A stretch of DNA of 64,000 nt from Paenibacillus sp. SC116 (GCF_024733555.1 NZ_JANIOF010000001.1:1512856-1576855), one strand, 5' to 3'; counted from the stretch's first letter, positions 54,263 to 61,833 are shown. The notes: generated from the sequence alone by a model not told the origin. Translations and numbers: made by a program.

Positions 54263-55039
54263 ATCAATATAATGCAGAATACTTCTAAATAGATTAATTA
54301 CGAGTTTAGCTTCAGATTCACCAATTAATTCTTCATTAGGGTGAGAAAATGATTTGTTATTCCTAATCTCATTTAAGTTCTCCAGGAGTTTTCCAATTGC
54401 ATTTACAATTTGATTAATTGGAAGATGACTTTGTGAATGATCTATAAGTATACTTGGATGTTCTTGTTTCAATTTGCCCCAGTAATCTTGTATTTTAGGG
54501 TTGTTTTCTTTAATTATGAGTCCTGCATTTTTGCATGTCTCTTTTAAGTAACCATGTAGTGCAGTATGCGCTCTATCAACCGCACTCTGACAATTATGTT
54601 GAGAAATTAGTGTTTGGCACTGATCAAGAGTTTCTTGTACAAAGCTGTAGTTATAGACCAGATCTTTTACTTCAAGTAGTCCTTTTCCCTTTAATACAGG
54701 AATCCAAGTCATTATATTATTGTGAATACGTTTTTTATGTTCAAATTCTTGTTTGGTCAAAAATCCATCATTGAATCGATCTTCAAAAAACTCTAAAGTG
54801 TATTTATCTGTTACACCTTGTAATATCTTTGACTGAATTAATGGTTCTGACTCAGACAATATTGTTGTGAATCTTTGTCTTATCGTTCCTTGGAATTCAT
54901 TAGGGTCAATGTCAACTCCACAGTACATAGGATAAAATTGTGCATGAGAAGCATATGTAAAGTTACCTAGATATCCACCTTCACCACCGATATAGCCCAA
55001 AACGCTATTTACTTCCTTTCCCCCTAGTCTTTCCATCAT
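54251..55039 (-). CDS. Abortive-infection (Abi_C) family protein
   Basis: 262 aa, soluble. The C-terminal half has AVDRAHTALHGYLKETCKNAGL (about 148-170) and NLNEIRNNKSFSHPNEEL (about 222-239), the pattern of the Abi_C domain found in abortive-infection and DUF-type defence proteins; RNxxxxH is HEPN-like and may be a ribonuclease centre, though this is inference. GAGGTGAATTA precedes the first ATG. It forms the last unit of a row of single-gene cassettes and has repeat element A 48 bases upstream. Confidence 0.75.
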   Translation of the reverse strand: MMERLGGKEVNSVLGYIGGEGGYLGNFTYASHAQFYPMYCGVDIDPNEFQGTIRQRFTTILSESEPLIQSKILQGVTDKYTLEFFEDRFNDGFLTKQEFEHKKRIHNNIMTWIPVLKGKGLLEVKDLVYNYSFVQETLDQCQTLISQHNCQSAVDRAHTALHGYLKETCKNAGLIIKENNPKIQDYWGKLKQEHPSILIDHSQSHLPINQIVNAIGKLLENLNEIRNNKSFSHPNEELIGESEAKLVINLFRSILHYIDSKV

Positions 55040-55086
55040 TAATTCACCTCATGAAAGTTTTATATAGATCTGACCTTGCCCAATTT

Positions 55087-55193
55087 CAGCTATCTTTCTT
55101 GTATTCACAACGTCCGACTGTCTCTGCTCCCCCGAAATTCCTCTACTGTACCGAGGATATATACCCAATACGTGAATGCACTGTTATCGGCTG
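55087..55193. repeat. Cassette-junction inverted-repeat element A (107 bp)
   Basis: Left end CAGCTATCTTTCTTGTATTCACAACGT; right end CGTGAATGCACTGTTATCGGCTG region. Written as a complement the right end is CAGC-CGATAACAGTG-CATTCACG, so the ends are imperfect inverted repeats sharing CAGC and ATTCAC. It lies between the Abi_C gene (48 bases from its start) and the Shedu stop (31 bases). Confidence 0.65.
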
Positions 55194-55223
55194 CACCTGC
55201 CTGTATTGACCTACATAAGATAC

Positions 55224-56309
55224 TTAGTCTCTTCGCAATTTCCTCAGCCAGGTATCCCATGACTCAACTTTAATTGATGGTTTGAATGAATTTTCGTAAT
55301 CATACCGTTTTCTACTTTCTTTAATATCATCTACTGTTCGTCCGCCAATTAGAACAGTAAAGATGTTAACATGCTTATTGGGGTCTACCTGCAAAGCCCC
55401 TTCTGGCCCAACAAGTGAATTAAAAATGCTTTCCCCTGATTCTGCAATTCCACGGATTCTATGCGCTTCCTCTCTGAAACTCTTGTAGTCCCAGTTAATA
55501 TCACCCAAACGCCTTCTAAGTTGTCCGGCGGCCTCCTCAACCTTACTGGAAAAAGATTCGTAGCTACTTTGATTGACTAAATTGAAATTAGCCCCTTTAA
55601 TCTCAATTAAGTAAATATCCATTCTAGACCTTCCAGTAAATACGGCAAAATCTACAAATCCATCTGAAATTGGAAACTCTGAAAAACAAATGTATTCATC
55701 TTTAGGATTAGCATAAACCTCTCCAAATACTGATAAATCTCTTTTTAAGAGTTTTAATAATTCTTGTTCCTTTACACCTTTTTGAATGAGTTTTTGAATA
55801 TTGACTTTACTAATACTATTCAATTCAATTTCCATTCTGCGCTTGACTACCTCTGGGTCCTCTCTATAAGGAAAATCTGCATTAGGATTTATTTCGTATC
55901 GAACTCTATCAATCTCTGCTAACAACCGTGGATTGCGTACTGTAAGTTGTGACAATTCTGATTGCTCACATTCAAGTAGCGACAAAAGATCATGTTGATT
56001 CATTCTTGTCCATTGAGGTGTCCCATTTGAGTTAAATGAAACTACATCAAAAGATTCACCGAAACAACCTCTATTCTCATAGTGTTCGATTATTATTGCC
56101 TCTTCTGAGATAATTCCTCTAGTAATTAAAGATGTGTGTATTATCTCGATTGAATTTGTCACAGAAGCGGCGGTGTTTTTATTTCCTATGTCAGTTAATA
56201 GAGCAACGACTTGTCTATTTTCATTAATAAAAACTCGAACTCTGCAAATACCATCATTACGAATAACAGATAATGTAGGGTAACGAAAAATAATGTCTGA
56301 TATCTTCAA
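55224..56309 (-). CDS. Shedu-type (DUF4263) anti-phage nuclease
   Basis: 361 aa. Residues about 160-330 form the DUF4263 domain with a PD-(D/E)XK nuclease core: VDFAVFTGRSRMDIYLIEIKG, giving Asp220, Glu236 and Lys238, followed by SSKVEEAAGQLRRRLGDI. This domain defines the single-gene Shedu (SduA) defence system. The N-terminal 150 residues are a separate mixed domain, perhaps regulatory, that I do not recognise. TTG at 56309 follows GGAGGAGTATCAC; the ORF is open to 56324. It is flanked by inverted-repeat elements A and B. Confidence 0.8.
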   Translation of the reverse strand: MKISDIIFRYPTLSVIRNDGICRVRVFINENRQVVALLTDIGNKNTAASVTNSIEIIHTSLITRGIISEEAIIIEHYENRGCFGESFDVVSFNSNGTPQWTRMNQHDLLSLLECEQSELSQLTVRNPRLLAEIDRVRYEINPNADFPYREDPEVVKRRMEIELNSISKVNIQKLIQKGVKEQELLKLLKRDLSVFGEVYANPKDEYICFSEFPISDGFVDFAVFTGRSRMDIYLIEIKGANFNLVNQSSYESFSSKVEEAAGQLRRRLGDINWDYKSFREEAHRIRGIAESGESIFNSLVGPEGALQVDPNKHVNIFTVLIGGRTVDDIKESRKRYDYENSFKPSIKVESWDTWLRKLRRD

Positions 56310-56353
56310 GTGATACTCCTCCAACTTTGAGTCTTTTTTGTTTGGAAGGTATT

Positions 56354-56477
56354 TCGGATAACGTTCTCATATTCACGACGTTAAAGTCGAATATGTCCAC
56401 AAAAAAAACACTTCATTGAATCCAATTCTGGGCACGGGGACGAAGCCCGATACGTGAATATCATGTTTATATAACGG
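56354..56477. repeat. Cassette-junction inverted-repeat element B (124 bp)
   Basis: Left end TCGGATAACGTTCTCATATTCACGACGT (56354 on), right end TACGTGAATATCATGTTTATATAACGG (to 56477). Both ends share ATATTCACG in inverted orientation (9 of 9). An inner GGGC-GCCC hairpin is at 56430-56449. It lies 45 bases before the Shedu start. Confidence 0.7.
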
Positions 56478-56495
56478 TGCAGTGAGTTACCTACA

Positions 56496-56621
56496 TTATT
56501 CATTCTCTGTCATCCACTTCAATAAATGGATTTCAGATTTAAACATCCCTTCCAATTTATCTTCTTCGTAGTTGTTTATATAATCTAGTATTCCTTCTAA
56601 TATACCAACACCTACAATCAT
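56496..56621 (-). CDS. Possible 41-aa mini-ORF downstream of the HTH-like gene
   Basis: ATG at 56621 to TAA at 56496, encoding a clean amphipathic protein (VGVGILEGILDYINNYEEDKLEGMF). The open frame continues ten codons upstream of ATG to a stop; there is no clear ribosome binding site. It ends 19 bases before element B, as cassette genes do here, which supports it. It could also be the frameshifted tail of the upstream gene. Confidence 0.35.
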   Translation of the reverse strand: MIVGVGILEGILDYINNYEEDKLEGMFKSEIHLLKWMTENE

Positions 56622-56643
56622 AGATAAATTTGAAGATGCGTCT

Positions 56644-57024
56644 TTATTTGATTAATAACCCCTTTTGCTTTTGTACTTCTAATAATCTTTCTATCATTTC
56701 TTTAAAGCCTCTAAGTGAAGTTTCGTTTTTGTATACAATTTTTCTATTTAAATTTACTTCTTCAAGTTCATCTTGATATCTTTTTATAGTCTTATTTCGA
56801 TGTTGTTCTGCCAAATTTGCAGCCCTTTGCATAGGACCAAGTCGGTGTTGTGTTCTCCATTTAACAAATAACTCCTTGGAAATTCCAAGTTCTTTCGAAC
56901 CATCCCATTGATCAAGATTTCTTTCCACTACCATCTTATACATTACTTCTTTTATTGTATTTCCATACACTTTTTCAATTCGTTCCTTATGTTCTTTGTT
57001 TGTAAGGATTTTATCATCTGACAT
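56644..57024 (-). CDS. Small HTH-like protein, 126 aa, in the defence array
   Basis: Highly charged, helical. GNTIKEVMYKMVVERNLDQWDGSKELGISKELFVKWRTQHRLG resembles a Fis- or resolvase-type helix-turn-helix (LGISKELFVKWR), followed by a long helix. The ATG at 57024 follows AAAGGAGTGAAAATA; the open frame extends upstream through repeat C, which is not protein. The function is unknown; it may control or partner the neighbouring units. Confidence 0.65.
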   Translation of the reverse strand: MSDDKILTNKEHKERIEKVYGNTIKEVMYKMVVERNLDQWDGSKELGISKELFVKWRTQHRLGPMQRAANLAEQHRNKTIKRYQDELEEVNLNRKIVYKNETSLRGFKEMIERLLEVQKQKGLLIK

Positions 57025-57057
57025 TATTTTCACTCCTTTATATATCTTATTCGCACT

Positions 57058-57238
57058 GTCATATAACGTTGTTGTGTTCATGACGTCCCACCACCTTAAA
57101 GGAGCAAAGCGACTGGCCGCGATGCGGTTAGGTGGTGTGGATGTGTCCGATGAATTGAAATGCCTCTCCGAACACACTTCTAACTTCTCTCGGACCAAGA
57201 TCCGTAAGGTTCCCCGCATGAATATGCTGTTATCCGAA
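57058..57238. repeat. Cassette-junction inverted-repeat element C (181 bp)
   Basis: Left end TATAACGTTGTTGTGTTCATGACGT (57063 on) aligns with element B's left end at 19 of 24 bases. Right end GCATGAATATGCTGTTATCCG aligns with element A's right end. Internal hairpins are CACCACCTTAA / TTAGGTGGTG and GTCCGA / TCGGAC. It lies 34 bases before the 126-aa gene and 11 bases past the stop of the next unit. Confidence 0.75.
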
Positions 57239-57248
57239 GTTGACTTCT

Positions 57249-57887
57249 TCATTGATTAGCTTGCAAATTCTCTTGAAATAAAGCCTCTTCAATTGCTCTA
57301 TCCATCTGTTCTTTCGTAATAATAAGTAAATTTGTAGTGTCGAAAGTATTCTTCTCAGCGTACCGAAGATAGCGTAGATATCTAACTAATTTCACAATTG
57401 CTCTGAGTTTTTCATTGGTCCATGGAAGAACAACTCCAAACCTTCCTAGAGCTGATGCATTTATTGCCCCTCCCATAAGATGTTTTCTGCTTACATGGTT
57501 TTCAATTTCTATTGCCATTAAACACCTTGCATTATGATTTAGATATCTAATTTCCTCAAAACTAGAACCTTCAACAAACCCATCGTACATCTCCAAATTG
57601 ATTCTGTTATAGTCTACTAACTTCCTAAAAAATAATTCAGATCTCGGATAATGAATCATTTGATCATAACAATTTCCTAGCCTTTCATGAGTTGCAAACG
57701 GTCCAACTGCGACATCAATTCGAGGTGAATAAATTGATAAATTATATTCATTTCCCATTGAGGGCCATTCATCACAGACATCATTTGTTAAAAAGATTTT
57801 ACTTAGTTTCCCAACTAGATTGAGTTGATATTGTTGAATAATACTTCTCTTAACATATTTTCTATTAAACTGATTGAAATCTCTCAT
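57249..57887 (-). CDS. Uncharacterised protein with PD-(D/E)XK-like core, 212 aa
   Basis: SPRIDVAVGPFA (about 56-67) followed after about 60 residues by CLMAIEIENHVSRKHLMGGAINASALGRFGVV resembles a restriction-endonuclease-like fold with Asp then Glu-x-Glu-Asn; the usual Lys is Asn, so activity is uncertain. The remainder is helical. AAAGGAATGAAAAC precedes the ATG. Flanked by elements C and D; function most likely defence or immunity by context. I cannot name the family. Confidence 0.6.
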   Translation of the reverse strand: MRDFNQFNRKYVKRSIIQQYQLNLVGKLSKIFLTNDVCDEWPSMGNEYNLSIYSPRIDVAVGPFATHERLGNCYDQMIHYPRSELFFRKLVDYNRINLEMYDGFVEGSSFEEIRYLNHNARCLMAIEIENHVSRKHLMGGAINASALGRFGVVLPWTNEKLRAIVKLVRYLRYLRYAEKNTFDTTNLLIITKEQMDRAIEEALFQENLQANQ

Positions 57888-57910
57888 GTTTTCATTCCTT
57901 TAAGTTAATT

Positions 57911-57986
57911 TCGGATAACACCTTATTAACGAACTTCGTAAATATTTTCATAATATAGAGTATTCGTGAAATTGTTAAGCTATCCT
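57911..57986. repeat. Cassette-junction inverted-repeat element D (76 bp)
   Basis: Left end TCGGATAACACCTTATTAACGAACT; right end TATTCGTGAAATTGTTAAGCTATCC. In complement the right end reads GGATAGCTTAACAATTTCACGAA, so the ends share GGATA and TTA-ACGAA. It lies 24 bases before the start of the PD-(D/E)XK-like gene. Confidence 0.6.
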
Positions 57987-58288
57987 GCACTTAGTTAAAT
58001 AGGTAAAAGATATACCTTACTCAGATGTTGAATTTACATCGTTACCGTTTCGCAAAATTTTACTCACAAGTCACTGGCTGGATGTGCTATGGTGCTTTCA
58101 CCCATACTGAAACTTTGTTTAGGTAAAAACCATCCCCAGATACAACAAAAGTCACCCATAAGAGTGACTAATCCCTATATAATGCTTCTATTTCATGCTG
58201 CTTGGTCTTCTGAGATTGACATACTATACATAGTATTGCTCTTATAAACCCCGTAATGTATGTCCCGATTGTTTTACCTGATCAATAA
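57987..58288. other. 300-bp gap after the PIN-like gene
   Basis: Minus strand: an open frame with no start (stop TAG at 58170-58168; ends C-x-V-C-Q-S-Q-K-T-K-Q-H-E-I-E) may be an HNH-like or other remnant, directly followed by the hairpin AGTCAC / GTGACT (58171-58148) with TTTTGTTG. The hairpin may terminate the PIN transcript. No other gene seen. Confidence 0.4.
58148..58170 (-). terminator. Possible terminator downstream of the PIN-like gene
   Basis: On the minus strand AGTCAC-8 nt-GTGACT then TTTTGTTG. Only six base pairs, so weak. Confidence 0.45.
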
Positions 58289-59287
58289 TCATAACTTTTC
58301 TATTTCACTCAAGATATTCTCTATATCATTTAGGCAAAAAACTCTAGCTTCGTATTTCTTATCTAAACCTAGTTGAACAATTCGATTTTTCATCTTTCTA
58401 TCAGTTACAATAATATCTGAGTAAGGCAACACAGTGCTTATATGCTCAACATCCATTGAATCTCCAGACACTACTGGAGTGATACTAGTAACTATCTTAG
58501 CAAACAGCTTTGAGGCTATGTCTACAAAAGGTATCTGTTTGTAACAATCAGACTGAAGAAATTCTATTAGCCCTTCACGGCTATCTGTAACTTGTCCCCA
58601 TGTTCTCTCCAATTCAGTTATTATTGATATTTGATCATAGTCCTCTGTAGAAATCGACAATCCTCTCATTAACTTATCTCGCATTTTCTCTATAACTACT
58701 CTTATCGCCTGAATGACACCAGCATATTCTGTCTGAAGCTGCTGTTCATATGTAACCCCTGTATCTAACAGAGTCTGTCTTAGTTCATTTAACTGTCCTA
58801 GTACCACTTCTTTACGCTTGGTTCTCTCTTGTATTTCTGTTTTTGTAACTTCACTATATGCAGATATAATTAATCCATCAATATAGCCATTATTTCTATC
58901 TTTTAATTTTTCAACTGGATCACTATAGAATGCATCCCTATAGTCTAATATGACAGCATCTCGTTTATTTACATAAGCATCCATAAAGGCGAATAACTGA
59001 TCATCATGAATCGCCTTTCTATACTGCAACTTAATTCCCATCGAGAGAAATGATTGTGTTTTATGCGCTTCTTTATTTAAACTATTTATTTCTTCATCTT
59101 GATCACCTTCGACGTACAATAACTTTCCTGACCTTGTTTTCTGGTAGATGACATTAATCAACTTGGACACTCTATCCCTTTGTAAATCCTTTAACTCGGC
59201 ATTCTCTCTGTATTTGGTCATATCAATAACTACATTTGTATCAAGCCAGAGAATTGGAATAGAACTTCTTTTCATCTGTATATTCAT
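58289..59287 (-). CDS. PIN-like domain nuclease (VapC/DUF4935 type)
   Basis: 332 aa. The N-terminal ILWLDTNVVIDMTKY supplies the first PIN Asp (motif DTN) and the C-terminal DVEHISTVLPYSDIIVTDRKMKNR the later acidic residues (TD..) of the PIN fold. Its middle is helical. PIN-like nucleases of this size cleave RNA in toxin or defence settings. AAGGAGGAGTCCAA precedes the ATG, directly after the sequence CGTTATATAA of element E. It is the rightmost of the array units. Confidence 0.7.
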   Translation of the reverse strand: MNIQMKRSSIPILWLDTNVVIDMTKYRENAELKDLQRDRVSKLINVIYQKTRSGKLLYVEGDQDEEINSLNKEAHKTQSFLSMGIKLQYRKAIHDDQLFAFMDAYVNKRDAVILDYRDAFYSDPVEKLKDRNNGYIDGLIISAYSEVTKTEIQERTKRKEVVLGQLNELRQTLLDTGVTYEQQLQTEYAGVIQAIRVVIEKMRDKLMRGLSISTEDYDQISIITELERTWGQVTDSREGLIEFLQSDCYKQIPFVDIASKLFAKIVTSITPVVSGDSMDVEHISTVLPYSDIIVTDRKMKNRIVQLGLDKKYEARVFCLNDIENILSEIEKL

Positions 59288-59540
59288 TTGGACTCCTCCT
59301 TATATAACGATGCATTTAGTAATTTGAAGTTATTACAACAATCAGTTCGTTAAATTGGATGGAGATTTGTTACATCATAAAAAAAGCGAAATTGCACACT
59401 TTTATGTAGATATGAACATATTAACATATTATAAGTTAATATGTGCCAAAATAACTTTTTTTAGGGGGACATCTAGGAAAAAGCTACTTAAATATTCATC
59501 ATAAGAATGTACGTCATAGATTTTAAAATGGGGGAGCATA
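59288..59540. other. 250-bp gap between PIN-like and lipoprotein genes
   Basis: Contains element E and, to the right, AT-rich sequence with no recognised gene; both divergent genes must have promoters here. Confidence 0.4.
59301..59361. repeat. Cassette-junction element E (partial, about 60 bp)
   Basis: TATATAACGATGCA at 59301-59314 matches TATATAACGGTGCA at 56469-56482 (13 of 14), and TTCGTTAAATTGGAT at 59347-59361 resembles element D in complement (shared TTAACGAACT). It lacks a clear full inverted repeat, so it may be an end of the array or a degraded copy. Confidence 0.5.
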
Positions 59541-60271
59541 ATGTTTAAGTTTAAGAAAAAAAGTATGTTAGTATTGATTTTATTGATTACGAGTCTCTTT
59601 GTAGTAGGTTGCTTAGACAGCAAGGGGAAGAAGATTGATAAGCTAAAAGAGGAAGCATCTTCCCTAATTTCAAATAACAAGCTTGATGAAGCAATTTCAA
59701 AGTATGACGAGATACTAGCTATTGATAATGATCCAAATATATTGATGAACAAAATGAGATTAAATTCGACAAATATACTAACGATGGAAATATTAACGAT
59801 TCGATAGATTTTTATCAGAAAGCTTTAGATGTAAAACAAGATGCGACAGTGAAAAGTAAGTTAGAAGATATTACTGACGAAATTGAGTCGGTAAAGCAAG
59901 TGAAAGCCTTTTATGACGAATTGTACAATATCCAAAAAGAACGAATAAGATCAGGAATAGAAGTAATGCCAACTGATATGGAATATATCATTAAGGATCT
60001 GAGGAAGGCAACCATAAATTTTGAAGCAATAGATGACTCGAAAGATACCGATATCGCCCTCAAGGACGTAAAAAATACTGGGGCGTATACATTGTATAAA
60101 ATTCAGGTTGACAGCGAACTTTACGATGATGCTGGCTTGGATGAAGCCCTTGGTGAATTGGATTCTGGATTTAAAGCTAAACTTACAATGACTGTCGCAC
60201 TGACTCGAAATACTCTGAACGATAGTATAGATGATATGATAACAATGCCTATTCCATCGAAATATAAATAA
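59541..60271 (+). pseudogene. TPR-type lipoprotein gene broken by a frameshift
   Basis: Frame 1 (59541-59807) starts after GGGGGAGCATA with a lipoprotein signal: LITSLFVVGC (lipobox L-V-V-G-C), then LDEAISKYDEILAIDNDPN, a TPR-like helix. From about 59755 the sense continues in the -1 frame: YTNDGNINDSIDFYQKALDVKQDAT, then the second ORF at 59849-60271. Both halves fit one protein of about 240 residues: an exported lipid-anchored TPR protein. No slippery heptamer was found at the switch, so this is probably a true break or a sequencing error. Confidence 0.7.
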
Positions 60272-60320
60272 CATTAAGACATTGAACGAATTAAGCACAG
60301 ATCCAAGCCAATAATCAGAG

Positions 60321-60350
60321 AAGACCACTTCGCGCTATGCAAGTGGTCTT
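60321..60350 (+). terminator. Terminator of the lipoprotein gene
   Basis: AAGACCACTT (60321-60330) and AAGTGGTCTT (60341-60350), then TTTC. Confidence 0.85.
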
Positions 60351-60497
60351 TTTCAAAACTAATCCACTTATGTCCATAGAATTTTGATATATCCTTACTC
60401 TCCTGGTCTTTTTGTTACTAGCTGCGCTTTTAGAATGAAGTTTCAAACAAGGATAAAAGTAAGCCACTGGCTCTTTAAGGCTATCAAAAAAATATAA

Positions 60498-60525
60498 AAA
60501 GCCTGTCCAATCAAGAACAGGCTTT
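60498..60525 (-). terminator. Terminator of the SUKH gene
   Basis: On the minus strand AAAGCCTGTTC pairs with GGACAGGCTTT and is followed by TTATATTTTTTT. A near-copy occurs at 61602-61625. Confidence 0.85.
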
Positions 60526-60537
60526 GTTTCTAACGCA

Positions 60538-61054
60538 TTAAATCTTACGATCCTCTACACGCCATGTCCAATATTTATTACCTTGTGCCATACAAAATCG
60601 ATCCAGCCAAGTCTGGAAGTCACAGTACAATGAACGAGCGAATTCAAACGGACAACCACCACCCTCAATCACGTACATGTATTCACTCATTCCTTGGGCA
60701 ACATCTTTCGTGTCTAGAATTAAATAATCATCATTAGTACAGGCTATCATAATCATGGATGGGTGATCATAATGTTTATTGATTTCAAGTACCTCATCAA
60801 TTGAAAAGATCTCAGTTTCACCAGTAATAGGTACTTCTGAAAATGGTCTGAAACCATTGGTAATTGACAGGAATTTCAGATAATCATCTGGCAATGGAGA
60901 GTACGACTCAAGTAGTCGAGAAATATCACTAAAGGAAGAAGGCTCATAAAACAGTAGTTCACTATTGTAATACATAGCCCTCACTACATTGAATCTTACG
61001 TGTACCCTGTACATATAGCTCACGTAATGAATTTATCGTTTTTTCTACAATCAT
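60538..61054 (-). pseudogene. SUKH (SMI1/KNR4) family gene with a frameshift
   Basis: The N-terminal part (61054-60962) begins MIVEKTINSLRELYVQGT...IQCSEGYVL after GGGGGAGAATACGACG, typical for SUKH immunity proteins. The frame then stops; the rest (from about 60957) reads in the +1 frame: YEPSSF...SPLPDDYLKFLSITNGF, GGGCPFEFARSL, WLDRFCMAQGNKYWTW, all SUKH landmarks. SUKH proteins neutralise polymorphic toxins. Translation of the second part alone could begin at an internal ATG, but the N-terminus would be missing. An IS3-type end sits directly upstream. Confidence 0.7.
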
Positions 61055-61086
61055 CGTCGTATTCTCCCCCTTATATTCTTTAATAC

Positions 61087-61233
61087 TGGATCGGCTACAC
61101 TTAGTTGGACAGAAAAAATAAGGGCTAGTAGAATAAAAGCAATATGACAAGGAGCGGATCTACTCTGCCAAAACAAAGACGTACATTTCATTTTGCAGGC
61201 AGTAGCAAGATGAAAATTGGTGCTATGAGGTAA
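61087..61233 (+). mobile_element. IS3-family 5' end remnant
   Basis: TGGATCGGCTACACTTAGTTGGACAG (61087-61112 region) is like an IS3-type terminal repeat; 31 bases on, ATG 61144 starts a frame reading LPKQRRTF, the usual beginning of IS3 OrfA, before it breaks into unrelated sequence and stops at 61233. No other part of the element is present. Confidence 0.6.
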
Positions 61234-61648
61234 ATTCAATATAAATTGATTTGCATTTTTGAGATTAAGAATAACCTGCATGTCATGCACGCTAATCCCA
61301 TTCACACTCACGCCATGTACAATTATTTTTGTTTGTGAGAATGTTGTATTCACATTTTCTAGACGTGAAGCTGAATATACTAGTTCAACAATACATTTTT
61401 AACAATAATTTTGATTCACCATTATCAAAATTGTACTTGTCTGAAATATCCAACTTTATATCTCCCTTAACTATAAAGAAATCTCTTTTGACTTTAGATT
61501 GCGAGAGCGTAAAATATCTTCGTATTATGAGGTTAACCAGCTTAATGAGATTAGAAGCCTGATAAAGTAACTTCGCAGACTCCTTTAAAATTATAAAATA
61601 AAGCCTGTCCAATTAAGAACAGGCTAATAATGAAGATAGCTACCAGCA
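61234..61648. other. 415-bp region without a gene
   Basis: Two weak opposing ORFs overlap here (around 61329-61612), neither with a ribosome binding site or recognisable motif. The only clear structure is the terminator hairpin at 61602-61625. Confidence 0.5.
61602..61625 (-). terminator. Terminator of the SUKH remnant
   Basis: On the minus strand AGCCTGTTC-TTAATT-GGACAGGCT then TTATTTTAT; nearly the same as the terminator at 60498-60525. Confidence 0.8.
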
Positions 61649-61789
61649 TTATAAATTGTCTTTTAAAATGTAACGCTGATTATCGATTTTCCACTTCCAG
61701 AACGGGTATCCGTAAGTGCTGATAAACATATCTAAAAACTCCAATACGTCATTACCGATGTAGGTCATTGTATCTTCACCTATTGCAGA
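61649..61789 (-). pseudogene. C-terminal fragment of a second SUKH-type gene
   Basis: The open frame from a TAG (61792-61790) to TAA (61651-61649) encodes NDVLEFLDMFISTYGYPFWKWKIDN, the end of a SUKH protein (compare WLDRFCMAQGNKYWTW in the upstream copy). There is an internal ATG at 61768 but no ribosome binding site, so it is a remnant of about 46 residues. Confidence 0.6.
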
Positions 61790-61833
61790 CTAATGCATAT
61801 CTAACAATTTTAATATAAATGGTGGCATAAAAA

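Noticed and set aside
57058-57252. N-terminal extension of the 126-aa gene through element C
   Set aside because: A well-placed ribosome binding site and ATG are at 57024, and the upstream part matches the repeat family rather than protein.
55087-57986. Classical integron attC sites
   Set aside because: The element ends do not fit the RYYYAAC/GTTRRRY core pair, so canonical attC was not claimed.
61051-61353. Minus-strand 100-aa ORF
   Set aside because: It spans the IS3-like end and SUKH leader, with no ribosome binding site; judged a chance frame.
61329-61612. Two overlapping opposite-strand ORFs of about 75 aa
   Set aside because: Neither has translation signals, and both are AT-rich low-information sequence.
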